In this document: one piece after another, positions 1 through 7,543 of the stretch
Layout of the letters: the number at the start of each line of letters is the position of its first letter
Position numbering within the stretch: the first letter of the stretch is position 1
Assembly (NCBI GenBank): GCA_016935955.1
Contig: JAFGPY010000231.1
Span: forward strand, 1-31,440
Origin: Planctomycetota bacterium
GTDB taxonomy: Bacteria > Planctomycetota > Phycisphaerae > FEN-1346 > JAACEH01
Direction: 5' to 3'
Length of the DNA stretch: 31,440 nucleotides
Notes under the pieces: model-generated
What the model was told of the DNA's origin: nothing
Databases searched by the model: none
The model's input: the letters and a program-made list of their open reading frames with translations, nothing else
Made by a program: the position numbers and the translations under genes

Positions 1-1577
1 CGCACGCCCAGCGGGTCCTTGCCGCCGGGGCGGCGCTGCTTGCTGAACGTGTTGCGGGCCAGCGTCAGCCCGTCCACGCTCAGCGCGGTGTCCGCGCCGG
101 TCTTGTAGTTCTTGTGGCCGCTGGAGAAGAAGCTGTTGGGGTTGCTCAGCCACAGCGTCCAGAAGACCTTGTTGATCGTCAGGGCCGCGCCCTCGCCGAT
201 GCGGAACGGGACTTCCTTCAGCGCATCGAGGTCGTCGTTGATGATGTCCTCGCGGTAGACGCCGAACATCTTCCCGTAGGTGTCGGCCTTGTTGGTGTAG
301 GACTCCTCGCCGACCTCGCCGTGCTTGAACTCGCCGCCGTAGGCTACCGGCTCGAAGCCCATGTCGGCCGTGAAGCGGTAGCGGGTCACGGTCTTGAAGT
401 CGCGGACCGAGCCGATCTTGGCCACCCGCCGCCAGGCGTTCTCGACGAAATCGAAGCCGGCCAGCAGGCTCTTGTTGGCGATGTTGGACATGATGCCCGG
501 CAGGCTCATCGTGCTGGCGGCGGCCTCGAGGATGTCCGACGGAGTCGCGCCGACGGCGGGGATGTAGTGCCCCTCGGCGGCAGCGGCCAGGCGGATCACT
601 CCGGCGACGCCGATGTTGCGGAAGCGGTACGCGGCCTCCAGCGTCTGCTCGCCGTAGTCCTTCAGGAGCCGGTCCTCGCCGAAGGCGTTCACGGCCAGGC
701 AGGCGGCGGCCTCGATGACCTTGGGCGTGGTCTCGGCCCGCCCGCTGATGACGCCGGGGGCGCTGGGCCGCGAGGCCCTGAGCACCGCCAGTTCGGTCTT
801 CGTCTCGTCCCAGCCCTCCTCGATGGCCTGGGCCTCGATGTCGGCGTGGCCCTTGGCGCAGAGCGTGCGGATGGCGGAGATCCGCCTGCTCTCGGCGGCT
901 GCCTCGGCCCGCATGGCCTCGGCGACGCTGGGGCTTTCGGCCCCCTCGTCGGCGCGGGCCTCGATCTGCGTGGTCTGAGCCTCCTCGGTCTGATCCTCAC
1001 TCTCCACGGTGGTGACGTCCTTGTCGTCCATTGCCTCGTTCTCCTTCTCTTGAGCCGCAATGCGGGCCGTGGTGCCGGTGTCGGCACCGCTGTCGACGAA
1101 ACTGATTTCCTTGAGCACCGCCCGCCGCACCACGTGCACGGGACCGGTGAATGCCTGACCGTTGACCTGGACGCGAAGCCCGGCGGGCACGAACTCGGCC
1201 TCGACGACCGTCGCGCCGATGGAGGCCTGCCAGGGGAAGCCGTTGACGCCGCTTCGGGCCACGTCGCGGGCCCACGAGGTGTCGCGGCTGATGAGCCCCT
1301 CGGCGACCAGGCGGCCGCTCTCGACGCCCACCCGCTGCGTGTGGCCCACGCCCTGGCGGCGCTCGTGGTCGAGCCGGATGGGCAGGTTCTGCGACGGGAT
1401 CGCCAGGCCCGCCAGGTCGACGACCACCGGGTGCGGGAAACCGCTGATCCGCATCAGGCCGCCGGTGTAGGCGACCATGCGGAACTGCGGCAGGGCGCTG
1501 TCGCTCTCGGCAGCCTCGACCGTCAGCGGTCCTTGCATGATGAACTGATCAGGCAGCTTGTCGCTCGTCACGGTCAT
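1..1577 (-). CDS. Prohead protease fused to major capsid protein (3' end cut by window edge)
   Basis: About 525 codons are visible and the frame is still open at the left edge. The N-terminal ~165 residues look like an HK97-type (U35) prohead protease: a histidine in RLDHE is followed by a serine in KEISFVDSG, the usual catalytic His and Ser context. After an acidic linker rich in Glu, Thr and Gln (from about residue 180), the rest resembles a Mu gpT/HK97-like major capsid subunit. Protease and capsid in one chain would couple scaffold cleavage to capsid assembly. The ATG at 1577 overlaps the end of the portal gene by 29 nt, suggesting translational coupling. Family assignment rests on recalled motifs and on gene order (portal, then protease, then capsid), not on a search. 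Protein length and C-terminus are unknown. Confidence 0.8.
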   Translation of the reverse strand, partial: MTVTSDKLPDQFIMQGPLTVEAAESDSALPQFRMVAYTGGLMRISGFPHPVVVDLAGLAIPSQNLPIRLDHERRQGVGHTQRVGVESGRLVAEGLISRDTSWARDVARSGVNGFPWQASIGATVVEAEFVPAGLRVQVNGQAFTGPVHVVRRAVLKEISFVDSGADTGTTARIAAQEKENEAMDDKDVTTVESEDQTEEAQTTQIEARADEGAESPSVAEAMRAEAAAESRRISAIRTLCAKGHADIEAQAIEEGWDETKTELAVLRASRPSAPGVISGRAETTPKVIEAAACLAVNAFGEDRLLKDYGEQTLEAAYRFRNIGVAGVIRLAAAAEGHYIPAVGATPSDILEAAASTMSLPGIMSNIANKSLLAGFDFVENAWRRVAKIGSVRDFKTVTRYRFTADMGFEPVAYGGEFKHGEVGEESYTNKADTYGKMFGVYREDIINDDLDALKEVPFRIGEGAALTINKVFWTLWLSNPNSFFSSGHKNYKTGADTALSVDGLTLARNTFSKQRRPGGKDPLGV

Positions 1578-2991
1578 CCGTGTCGTCCTCCTCATCCGTT
1601 TCGGTGTCGTCCTGCGGCCCGGCCTCGGGGGCCGACAGGCCCAGCTCGTCCATGAGTTCGCGTTCCTTGGCCCGCTGCCGCAGCTCCGTTTCCCAGTCCT
1701 TGCCCTGGCGGGCGTACTCGGTGGCCAGCGTGGTCGTGTGGTTGGCCAGCCGCTGCGTCTGCGCCGAGGCCTCCTTGGCCGGGTCGACGTGTTCGGTGCC
1801 GTCCCAGAACCACTGGTGCGGCAGAAGGTCGATGCCCCGCAGGAAGGCGAACGGGCGCAGGAGCCGGGCCTCGGCGAGCCAGGCCGCGAGAATCCGGTCG
1901 AGCACCGCGGCGTTGCAGTCGGCCTGTTCGACGCGGATGGCCTTGAAGTAGGTCTGATGGTCCAGGCGGCCGGAGGCGTAGTTGTAGCCCGAGGAGTTGC
2001 CGGCGGCGATGTTGAACGGCATGTTCAGGCACCGCGCGATCTCGTTCAGCAGCTCGCGCTTGAACTCGCCGTAGGTGGTGCCCGGCTGCTCGGCCTTGAT
2101 CTGGCCCAGCTTCCAGCCGTCGGGCAGCACGGTGGCCATGCGTTTCTCGAGCTCGACGATGTCCATCGGCTCGACGGCCGCCGCCTCGCCGCTGGCCGGG
2201 GCGTCGGTGAAGAGCACCGCCGCGAAATCCGCGGCGGTCTCGGCCGCCCCCAGCACGGCCAGCGTGTAGCGCCGCAGCTGGGCAAACAGGGGCAGCGCCG
2301 GCGTGATCTCCGGCACGCCGCGGTGCTGGCCCGGCCGGTCCGGCCGGAACCAGTGGATCATGGCCTCGGCCGGCACGCGGTCGAAGGTCTCGACCGTCGA
2401 GGCGAAGCTGCCCTGGCCGGGATGCTGGCGGAGCACCAGGTAGCGCCGCGGGTTGCCGTAGCGGTCGAACTCGATGCCGTCGACGGCCGTCTCGTCCACG
2501 AGGCTCATCGCCGGGTTGGTCACCCGGTCAGCCTCGACCAGCCGGGCGTCGAGCTTGACCGGCGACAGGAGCGCCGGGTTGACGGTCAGCATGCCGAAGG
2601 CCTCGCCGTCGGTCGCCTTGGCCATCCGCATGGTGCGGAGTTTCTCGGCCAGGCGGGTCTCCAGGGCCCAGTCGGCGAAGGCCGTCTCGACCAGGCGGTT
2701 GATCTCGGTGTCCTCGGTCAAGAGTTGCAGCCTGGGGCCCGTGCCCACGCAGTCGTTGGCCAGCGTCAGGACGATGCCCTTGGCGTAGCTGTTGTTGGCC
2801 ACCTCGTAACGGGCGCGGTTCCGCAGCGTCTCGCGGACGTCGGCCGAAGCGGCGGCGTCGGCCGACAGGCCGTCGGCGTTGGCCCAGTGCCGCGTGTTGT
2901 CGGCATTGGTCACGGCGGCGTCGAACCGGGCGCGGATCATCCGCGCCAGCCGATGCACCGTGCGTTTTGCCTTATTGCCGAATGGCCACAT
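1549..2991 (-). CDS. Phage portal protein, lambda family
   Basis: A 480-residue protein of normal portal length. It forms the dodecameric ring at the capsid vertex through which DNA is packaged and to which the terminase docks. The N-terminal segment (MWPFGNKAKRTVHRL, then a stretch with RYEVANNSYAKGIVLTLAND around residues 60-80) and the central LNMPFNIAAGNSSGYNYASG segment are typical of lambda gpB-type portals. The C-terminus is a very acidic Asp/Glu tail. The start ATG overlaps the stop of the upstream gpW-like gene (TGATG), and the end overlaps the protease/capsid start. The cluster reads as one operon: joiner, portal, protease/capsid. Confidence 0.88.
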   Translation of the reverse strand: MWPFGNKAKRTVHRLARMIRARFDAAVTNADNTRHWANADGLSADAAASADVRETLRNRARYEVANNSYAKGIVLTLANDCVGTGPRLQLLTEDTEINRLVETAFADWALETRLAEKLRTMRMAKATDGEAFGMLTVNPALLSPVKLDARLVEADRVTNPAMSLVDETAVDGIEFDRYGNPRRYLVLRQHPGQGSFASTVETFDRVPAEAMIHWFRPDRPGQHRGVPEITPALPLFAQLRRYTLAVLGAAETAADFAAVLFTDAPASGEAAAVEPMDIVELEKRMATVLPDGWKLGQIKAEQPGTTYGEFKRELLNEIARCLNMPFNIAAGNSSGYNYASGRLDHQTYFKAIRVEQADCNAAVLDRILAAWLAEARLLRPFAFLRGIDLLPHQWFWDGTEHVDPAKEASAQTQRLANHTTTLATEYARQGKDWETELRQRAKERELMDELGLSAPEAGPQDDTETDEEDDTDDRDERQAA

Positions 2992-3188
2992 CAGGCGGTC
3001 CCCGGGGGTGAAAGTTTGACGCGGCGGATGCCCAGCCCGCGGCCGGACGCGGCCTCCTTGCCGGCCAGGTGCTTGTCGGCCGCGATCTGGTCGGCCAGCG
3101 AATGCTGCTCGACGCTGCCCGAGTCGCCGGAGGCCCGTTTCGGCCCGGCGGCGTTCTCGCGGATCGTGTTGTCGAGGTCGTCAGCCAT
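2991..3188 (-). CDS. Small gpW-like head-tail joining protein
   Basis: A 65-residue hydrophilic protein beginning MADDLDNTIRENAAGP. Lambda gpW is of similar size and its gene also lies between terminase and portal genes, so position and length suggest a head-completion or joining protein. The sequence itself is not diagnostic. I chose the ATG at 3188 because GGAG lies about 9 nt upstream. An in-frame upstream ATG at 3218 falls inside the conserved promoter-like element and would add ten unconvincing residues. The gene is the first of the structural operon and stands directly behind promoter copy 1. Confidence 0.6.
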   Translation of the reverse strand: MADDLDNTIRENAAGPKRASGDSGSVEQHSLADQIAADKHLAGKEAASGRGLGIRRVKLSPPGTA

Positions 3189-3214
3189 GGGCGCTCCGAA
3201 AGTGCACTGTCCCT

Positions 3215-3253
3215 CCATTGGTTACCTATGCCGTGGCGCAGCGAGATGACCGC
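3215..3253 (-). promoter_or_regulatory. Prophage-specific promoter-like element, copy 1 (structural genes)
   Basis: Read on the minus strand: GCGGTCA, 16 nt, then CATAGGTAACCAATGG. The plus-strand core CCATTGGTTACCTATGC is identical in copies at 17184 and 30322, and the upstream half-site has the same 16-nt spacing in all three. This copy lies between the zinc-ribbon gene end and the gpW-like start. The core is also a near-palindrome around GGTTACC, so an operator is the alternative reading. Confidence 0.6.
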
Positions 3254-3322
3254 AGAAGGCGGGAAAAAGCGCGCCGCGGGGTGAGATTGTTCCGCATCTA
3301 GAACCTGGGGCGAAAAAAGAGG

Positions 3323-3499
3323 CTACGGGGTGGGGGCGACGCTCGCTTCATAGGTCGTCATCCGCCGCCCGCAGTGACGACATTCGCGGCGGCGCAGGAG
3401 CCGCCCGCCCAGGGCCCGGCGGGTGTAGAGCACCCGGAAATGGGCGCAGCCGCAGGTCGGGCACTCCAGGCCGCGCTTCGCTGTGGTGGTCTTGGCCAT
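3323..3499 (-). CDS. Small zinc-ribbon protein downstream of terminase
   Basis: A 58-residue ORF starting MAKTTTAKRGLECPTCGC. It carries two CxxC pairs, CPTCGCAHF near residues 13-21 and CRHCGRRMTTYE near residues 41-52, separated by a basic stretch. This is a zinc ribbon resembling the N-terminal domain of NrdR. Its ATG directly follows the terminase TAG, so the two are almost certainly co-translated. It may bind DNA or assist packaging; no specific function can be read from the sequence. It ends in TAG at 3323, and about 130 nt of intergenic DNA with promoter copy 1 follow. Confidence 0.7.
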   Translation of the reverse strand: MAKTTTAKRGLECPTCGCAHFRVLYTRRALGGRLLRRRECRHCGRRMTTYEASVAPTP

Positions 3500-5764
3500 C
3501 TACCGTCTGCTCCTTTGCAGCTCCGACAGCCGCAGTCGCGCTCGGGACGGCGCGGCCCTGACCTCGGTCCCCGGCAGCACCGCGCCCTGGATCGACGCCG
3601 CCACGGCACAGCCCACCAGGCAGTCCAGCCAGTGGTTGTCCGGCCCGCCGGCGCGGAGTTTCCACTCGTCGACCACGCGGCCACGGGCCTCGGTCCGCAC
3701 GCGGTACTCGGCCGTCAGATGGTCGGCCAGCAGCTGGTGGTCGGCGGGCTTGCGGCCGAACAGCGACAGGCAGCCGGGGTCGCCCATGGCCACCGACAGG
3801 CGGGCGTGGATGAAACTCTTCCAGTAGTTGGTGTCGATCAGCACGTGGCGCACCTGGCGGCGGCCCTGCACGTTGGGAATCCGCCAGTGATGCCCGACGC
3901 GCTCGCCGCGCTTCCGCTTGTACTCGCTGAACGGGATGCCCGAGGCCCCGACGTAGCGACCGTGGCTCGGCATGAGGATGGCCGCGTGGCTGCTCTGGCG
4001 GCAGAACTGGTAGACGACGTCGGTCGACTGGCCCCAGTTGGCGTCGACCAGGCAGCGCTCGATCCGCAGGTCGGCCCCGTCGTCGCGCCGCCAGCGCCGC
4101 GACAGGTAATCGTCGGTCAGCTTCTCCAGACCGGCGTAGATCGAGCCTTCCAGCCCCGCACCCGGGGCGGCCCGGCCGAGGGTCTTCTGGGCCTCGCGCA
4201 GGGTGAAGTAGCCGCGCTGCTGGTCGGGGTACGTCCCGTAGTCCACGACGTAGCCCGTGAAGTCGTCCTCCCACGCCGCCACCACGTAGAACAGCATCTT
4301 GCCCTGCACGTCGACGAACATGGTCAGGTGGCCGGCCCCGATCGGCACCACGCTGCGCGGATGGCCGCTGGTCTTGGCGGCAATCTCCGCCGCCGTGAGC
4401 TGGTCGCCGTCGCCCTCGTCCTCCGGCAGCGGTTCGTTCTGGTACTCGGCCCAGAAGGCCCGCTCGTCCTGGAGCTTCAGGTTCATGGCGTGCTGAATGG
4501 CCGAGAGCTCGTCGGTGTTGTGCCGCTCCGGCCAGGCGATCACGGCCCCGGCGTCCATGGCCTCGCGATGCGCACGGTAGAACTCGGTGGCCTCGCGGCC
4601 GTCGCCGTCGTTGCGGAAACTGTCCGAGCGGATCTGGGCGTACTGCTCCCAGAGCTTCTCGTTCTCGGGGAAGGCGTAGACCAGCTTCGTCCGCTCGCCC
4701 TGCCAGGCCGGGTGCTGGTCGCGGTCCAGAATCTGGTCGGCCATGTCGCCGGGGCGGATGACCGTGCAGGGCATGATGCCGGAGATTTTCTGCCCCGGGC
4801 CGGCCAGGTTGAGGATCGCCCCGTTCAGGGTCTCCATCCGCGAGCGGACCTGCTGATCGCTGCGGGCCGACTCGTCGGTCTGCGGGTCGTCGAGCACCAC
4901 CAGCGACGGCCGCACGGCCCGACCGTCGGCCCGCTTGAACTTCATGCCGCGGACGCGGCTCTCGATGCCGGCCACGCGGATGATCGCGCCCGAGGCCTTG
5001 CTGCCCTCGATGGTCGGCAGCACGATCTCGTCGGCCGTCCAGACGATCCGCGTGTGGCGACCGTTGCACAACTGTCCCTTGGCCCGGTTGTGAATACGCT
5101 CCAGGGCATGGATCGGGAAGACCGCCTCGGGGTAGTCCTCCAGCAGACGGTCGTTGGTCTCGTACTCAACCTTGATGCTCTCGAGCATGTTGCGGGCATG
5201 GCCGGCGTCGGAGCCGATCAGGCAGACGAACTCCTGCGCCCCGGTGAGCATGGCCCAGATGCAGGCCGTCTCGGCCAGCGTGGTCTTGCCGCTGCCGCGC
5301 GGCATGGCCATGGCGAAGAGGCCGCCGCGGAGCACCGCCGTCTCGATCTTGGCGATGACCTTCAGGTGGTCCTCGGACCACGGCAGGCTGAAGGTCTCCG
5401 GGAAATAGGCCTCACAGAAGAAGCGGAAGTCGGCCGCCGCGCGGGCCTTCCGCTCGGGGTCGACCACGGCGGGGATGTCACCGATGTCGCGGCCGATGGC
5501 CGAGAGCTCGGCATTGCGGGCCCGGGCGGCCTCCTTCATGGCCTCGTAGTCGGCGGGCTGCGTCTCCGGCTCCGGGTTGTGCCGCTGCCACAGCAGCCAC
5601 GCCGCGTAGCGCAGCAGGTCGACGTGCTTGTCGTCACCGATGCGGTAGCCGGCCCGGTTGCGGTGGCGGCGCAGGTGCCGCTCGCTGATCACCGTGCCCA
5701 GGGGCGTGGAGTTCAGCATCCGCGTCAGCCGCGACGGGCGGAGTTGCCTGGGGTCAATCGCCAC
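3500..5764 (-). CDS. Terminase large subunit (ATPase and nuclease)
   Basis: A 754-residue protein from the GTG at 5764, which overlaps the upstream stop. It is the packaging motor that cuts concatemeric phage DNA and translocates it into the prohead. Walker A MPRGSGKTT is at about residues 154-162 and Walker B SLVVLDDPQ at about 287-295. The C-terminal half has the acidic segments MFVDVQG and CLVDANW, expected of an RNase H-fold nuclease. An N-terminal extension of about 110 residues contains HVDLLRYAAWLLW, which resembles the neighbouring 66-residue protein. A longer in-frame start at 5836 would run through the upstream gene and is less likely. Downstream the zinc-ribbon gene begins immediately. 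Confidence 0.9.
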   Translation of the reverse strand: MAIDPRQLRPSRLTRMLNSTPLGTVISERHLRRHRNRAGYRIGDDKHVDLLRYAAWLLWQRHNPEPETQPADYEAMKEAARARNAELSAIGRDIGDIPAVVDPERKARAAADFRFFCEAYFPETFSLPWSEDHLKVIAKIETAVLRGGLFAMAMPRGSGKTTLAETACIWAMLTGAQEFVCLIGSDAGHARNMLESIKVEYETNDRLLEDYPEAVFPIHALERIHNRAKGQLCNGRHTRIVWTADEIVLPTIEGSKASGAIIRVAGIESRVRGMKFKRADGRAVRPSLVVLDDPQTDESARSDQQVRSRMETLNGAILNLAGPGQKISGIMPCTVIRPGDMADQILDRDQHPAWQGERTKLVYAFPENEKLWEQYAQIRSDSFRNDGDGREATEFYRAHREAMDAGAVIAWPERHNTDELSAIQHAMNLKLQDERAFWAEYQNEPLPEDEGDGDQLTAAEIAAKTSGHPRSVVPIGAGHLTMFVDVQGKMLFYVVAAWEDDFTGYVVDYGTYPDQQRGYFTLREAQKTLGRAAPGAGLEGSIYAGLEKLTDDYLSRRWRRDDGADLRIERCLVDANWGQSTDVVYQFCRQSSHAAILMPSHGRYVGASGIPFSEYKRKRGERVGHHWRIPNVQGRRQVRHVLIDTNYWKSFIHARLSVAMGDPGCLSLFGRKPADHQLLADHLTAEYRVRTEARGRVVDEWKLRAGGPDNHWLDCLVGCAVAASIQGAVLPGTEVRAAPSRARLRLSELQRSRR

Positions 5765-5954
5765 CGGCCACCTCCCGCGCCAGCCAGGCCGCGTAATGGA
5801 CCAGGTTGACCGTGCCGTCGGCGTTGGTGGGCGCACCGGCGTCGATGTCGGCCTGGACCATGGCCTCGGTGATCCGCCGGCTGCCGGCCGCGGCGAGAAT
5901 CTTGGCGGCCTGAGCGGGCGTCAGGGCGGTGATCTTCGGGGTGTCGGCGGTCAT
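5754..5954 (-). CDS. Small protein upstream of terminase, possible small-subunit or recognition domain
   Basis: A 66-residue protein beginning MTADTPKITALTPAQAAKIL. The C-terminal half (ITEAMVQADIDAG, then NLVHYAAWLARE) aligns with residues 25-57 of the adjacent terminase (ISERHLRRH, then DLLRYAAWLLW). The two seem to share one small helical domain, perhaps DNA-binding. The position upstream of TerL, with an 11-nt overlap to its GTG start, fits a terminase small subunit or accessory, though it is shorter than most TerS proteins. The gene is divergent from the plus-strand genes beginning at 6086. Function is inferred only from position and the shared motif. Confidence 0.6.
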   Translation of the reverse strand: MTADTPKITALTPAQAAKILAAAGSRRITEAMVQADIDAGAPTNADGTVNLVHYAAWLAREVAGGD

Positions 5955-6085
5955 ATCTCTGGCCCCAATGCGGGCTTGTGAATTGCCCTAAGTTCCTGCT
6001 GAAAAAGAGGTTAATTGCCTTGCCGGGGGCGCGAACCCATGGCTGAATGTGACTGTAACGCAGGCCAGAACGAGGAGATGGAACG

Positions 6086-6346
6086 ATGAGGATCACCCGC
6101 GTAGACATCGAAGGACGGCAAGGGCGCTTTGCGACGCTCGTGCGGAAGACCGACAGCGAGTACATCGAGGTCACGGTCCTCACGCCAGAGCAGCCTGACG
6201 GCGAGAAGCGCCTGGTGCATGCCCGCTCAGGCGACGAGGAGCTGTGGGACGAGGCCCGACGGCTGCAGGCGGCGCTCGACGGCCGCCGTGGCACCAACGG
6301 CGACATTGACGGCTACTACCGCGAACTGCAGCGGCTCGCGGACTGA
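6086..6346 (+). CDS. Conserved-looking phage hypothetical protein (86 aa)
   Basis: Begins MRITRVDIEGRQGRFATLVR and is preceded by a good ribosome-binding site (GAGGAG, 7 nt before ATG). The first half reads like a small beta-barrel or beta-sandwich with alternating hydrophobic residues (FATLV, YIEVTVLT). The second half is helical and charged (DEELWDEARRLQAALDG). No catalytic motif, signal peptide or membrane segment is visible. It is the first gene of a short plus-strand operon, 24 nt ahead of the HARE-HTH gene, facing away from the packaging genes. I do not recognise a family. Confidence 0.6.
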   Translation: MRITRVDIEGRQGRFATLVRKTDSEYIEVTVLTPEQPDGEKRLVHARSGDEELWDEARRLQAALDGRRGTNGDIDGYYRELQRLAD

Positions 6347-6370
6347 CCACTTTTGGAAAGGAGATGAGCA

Positions 6371-6886
6371 ATGAAGAAGGCAGATGTGAAGGTTGGCGCG
6401 ACGTACCTGGTGAAGGTGGCCGGGAACCTGGTGCCGGTCAAGATCGACCGCGAGCACGACCGCGGCGGCTGGGAAGGCACCAGCGCCAAGAGCGGCAAGA
6501 CCATCCGCATCAAGAGCGCCCAGCGCCTGCGGAAACGTCTGGCAGACGCGGCCCCTGTGGCCGCCGAGCCCGCCAAGGCGACCCAGGAGACCAAGAAGAC
6601 GCCCGGGCGCGACACGGGCCAACGTGCCGCGACGGGTGGCAAACGTGACGACAAGACGATGAGCCTGCTGGACGCCGCGGCGCACCTCTTGTCGCTGGGC
6701 ACCGGCGAGGCGATGCGCTGTAAGGACATCGTCGACCTGGCTGTCGAGCGCGGCCCCTGGACGCCCGGCGAGGGCAAGACCCCCGCGAACACCCTCTACG
6801 CCTCGATCCTCCGCGAGATCACCACCAAGGGCCAGGCCAGCCGGTTCGTGAAGGCCGAACGCGGCAAGTTCGCCCTGGCCAAGTAG
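6371..6886 (+). CDS. HARE-HTH domain protein
   Basis: A 171-residue protein with AAGGAG 9 nt before its ATG. Residues 1-60 form a basic beta-rich domain (VKVGATYLVKVAGNLVPVKI), which may be a small nucleic-acid-binding barrel. A flexible Ala/Lys/Thr-rich linker follows. Residues from about 96 to the end (SLLDAAAHLLSLGTGEAM, then PANTLYASILREI and FVKAERGKFALAK) match the HARE-HTH winged-helix pattern known from bacterial RNA polymerase delta subunit, ASXL proteins and restriction-linked proteins. It probably binds DNA or modulates transcription. A hairpin follows at 6913-6937. Confidence 0.75.
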   Translation: MKKADVKVGATYLVKVAGNLVPVKIDREHDRGGWEGTSAKSGKTIRIKSAQRLRKRLADAAPVAAEPAKATQETKKTPGRDTGQRAATGGKRDDKTMSLLDAAAHLLSLGTGEAMRCKDIVDLAVERGPWTPGEGKTPANTLYASILREITTKGQASRFVKAERGKFALAK

Positions 6887-6912
6887 ACCTGCCATCACGT
6901 CCACCTCACCGT

Positions 6913-6937
6913 CACCCCGGCCAACAAGGTCGGGGTG
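6913..6937 (+). terminator. Hairpin after the HARE-HTH gene
   Basis: CACCCCGGCC and GGTCGGGGTG pair across a 5-nt AACAA loop, with one G-T wobble. The hairpin begins 26 nt after the stop codon. Only a short pyrimidine tract (CTCTTC) follows, so intrinsic termination would be weak. Confidence 0.45.
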
Positions 6938-7000
6938 CTCTTCGGTGTCCCTCGATTTCTCTTGCGTACCAAACGCGGACGTCTCAGAATCATCCGAACC

Positions 7001-7540
7001 ATGGCCCTCGACAAGAAACTCATTCAGACGATCAAGAAGTTCGAGGCCGTCTCCTGCATCGGCCCCAGCAGCCTTCGCGGACAGGGAGGGGGCGTCATCG
7101 GTGCGACACGAACCTACCTGGAGGGCATCAAGCTCGGGCGCATTCCCAAAGGCAGCCAACGAAGTTTCAGCAAATGGCTGGACCGACACACGGAAGGGAT
7201 TCTCGATTCGCTGCCGATTCCAAACCGTCCTTGGGGTGCCGCCCGAAAAGCGCTCAACCTGTTTCTGCGCTCGGCGCTCTACAACCACTACCTGCGAAAG
7301 ACCTACGGCATCAGGGCAGTGGAGCGCTGGCTCGAGGTGCCGGTCGACAGCCTCATCGCCGACGCCTTGAAAGAACAGGCTCCCGGTCGTGAGAAACTGC
7401 GCCGCTGGCCCGGCCTGAAACACCTCACCCCGAAGGAACATGCGGTGTACCAGCAATGCGCCAAGGACCTCGCGCGGAAGAAGCGACTGCCCGCGACGGT
7501 CTTTCTCGACAACTACCTGTGGCTGGAGAATCGTGGATAG
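7001..7540 (+). CDS. Hypothetical protein (179 aa)
   Basis: From ATG 7001 it begins MALDKKLIQTIKKFEAVSC. It is basic and mostly helical, with a conserved-looking RRWPGLKHLTPKEHAVYQQC segment near the C-terminus that could be a helix-turn-helix. No domain is recognised. No strong Shine-Dalgarno precedes this ATG. A longer frame opens at 6935, but its first 22 residues (arginine-rich, overlapping the hairpin) look non-coding. It ends 3 nt from the convergent methyltransferase gene. Base use is slightly less GC-rich than in the packaging genes, which may mean separate acquisition. Confidence 0.55.
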   Translation: MALDKKLIQTIKKFEAVSCIGPSSLRGQGGGVIGATRTYLEGIKLGRIPKGSQRSFSKWLDRHTEGILDSLPIPNRPWGAARKALNLFLRSALYNHYLRKTYGIRAVERWLEVPVDSLIADALKEQAPGREKLRRWPGLKHLTPKEHAVYQQCAKDLARKKRLPATVFLDNYLWLENRG

Positions 7541-7543
7541 CAT

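Noticed and set aside
3215..3232. CCATTGGTTACCTATGC as a prophage attachment-site repeat
   Set aside because: It occurs three times, always same orientation and upstream of operons, with a conserved second box; an attachment core would occur at the two ends.
3374..5809. Very long open frame on the plus strand opposite the terminase gene
   Set aside because: Antisense shadow typical of GC-rich DNA: the minus strand has clear Walker motifs and operon overlaps. The same applies to long plus-strand frames over the capsid, portal, primase and recombinase genes.
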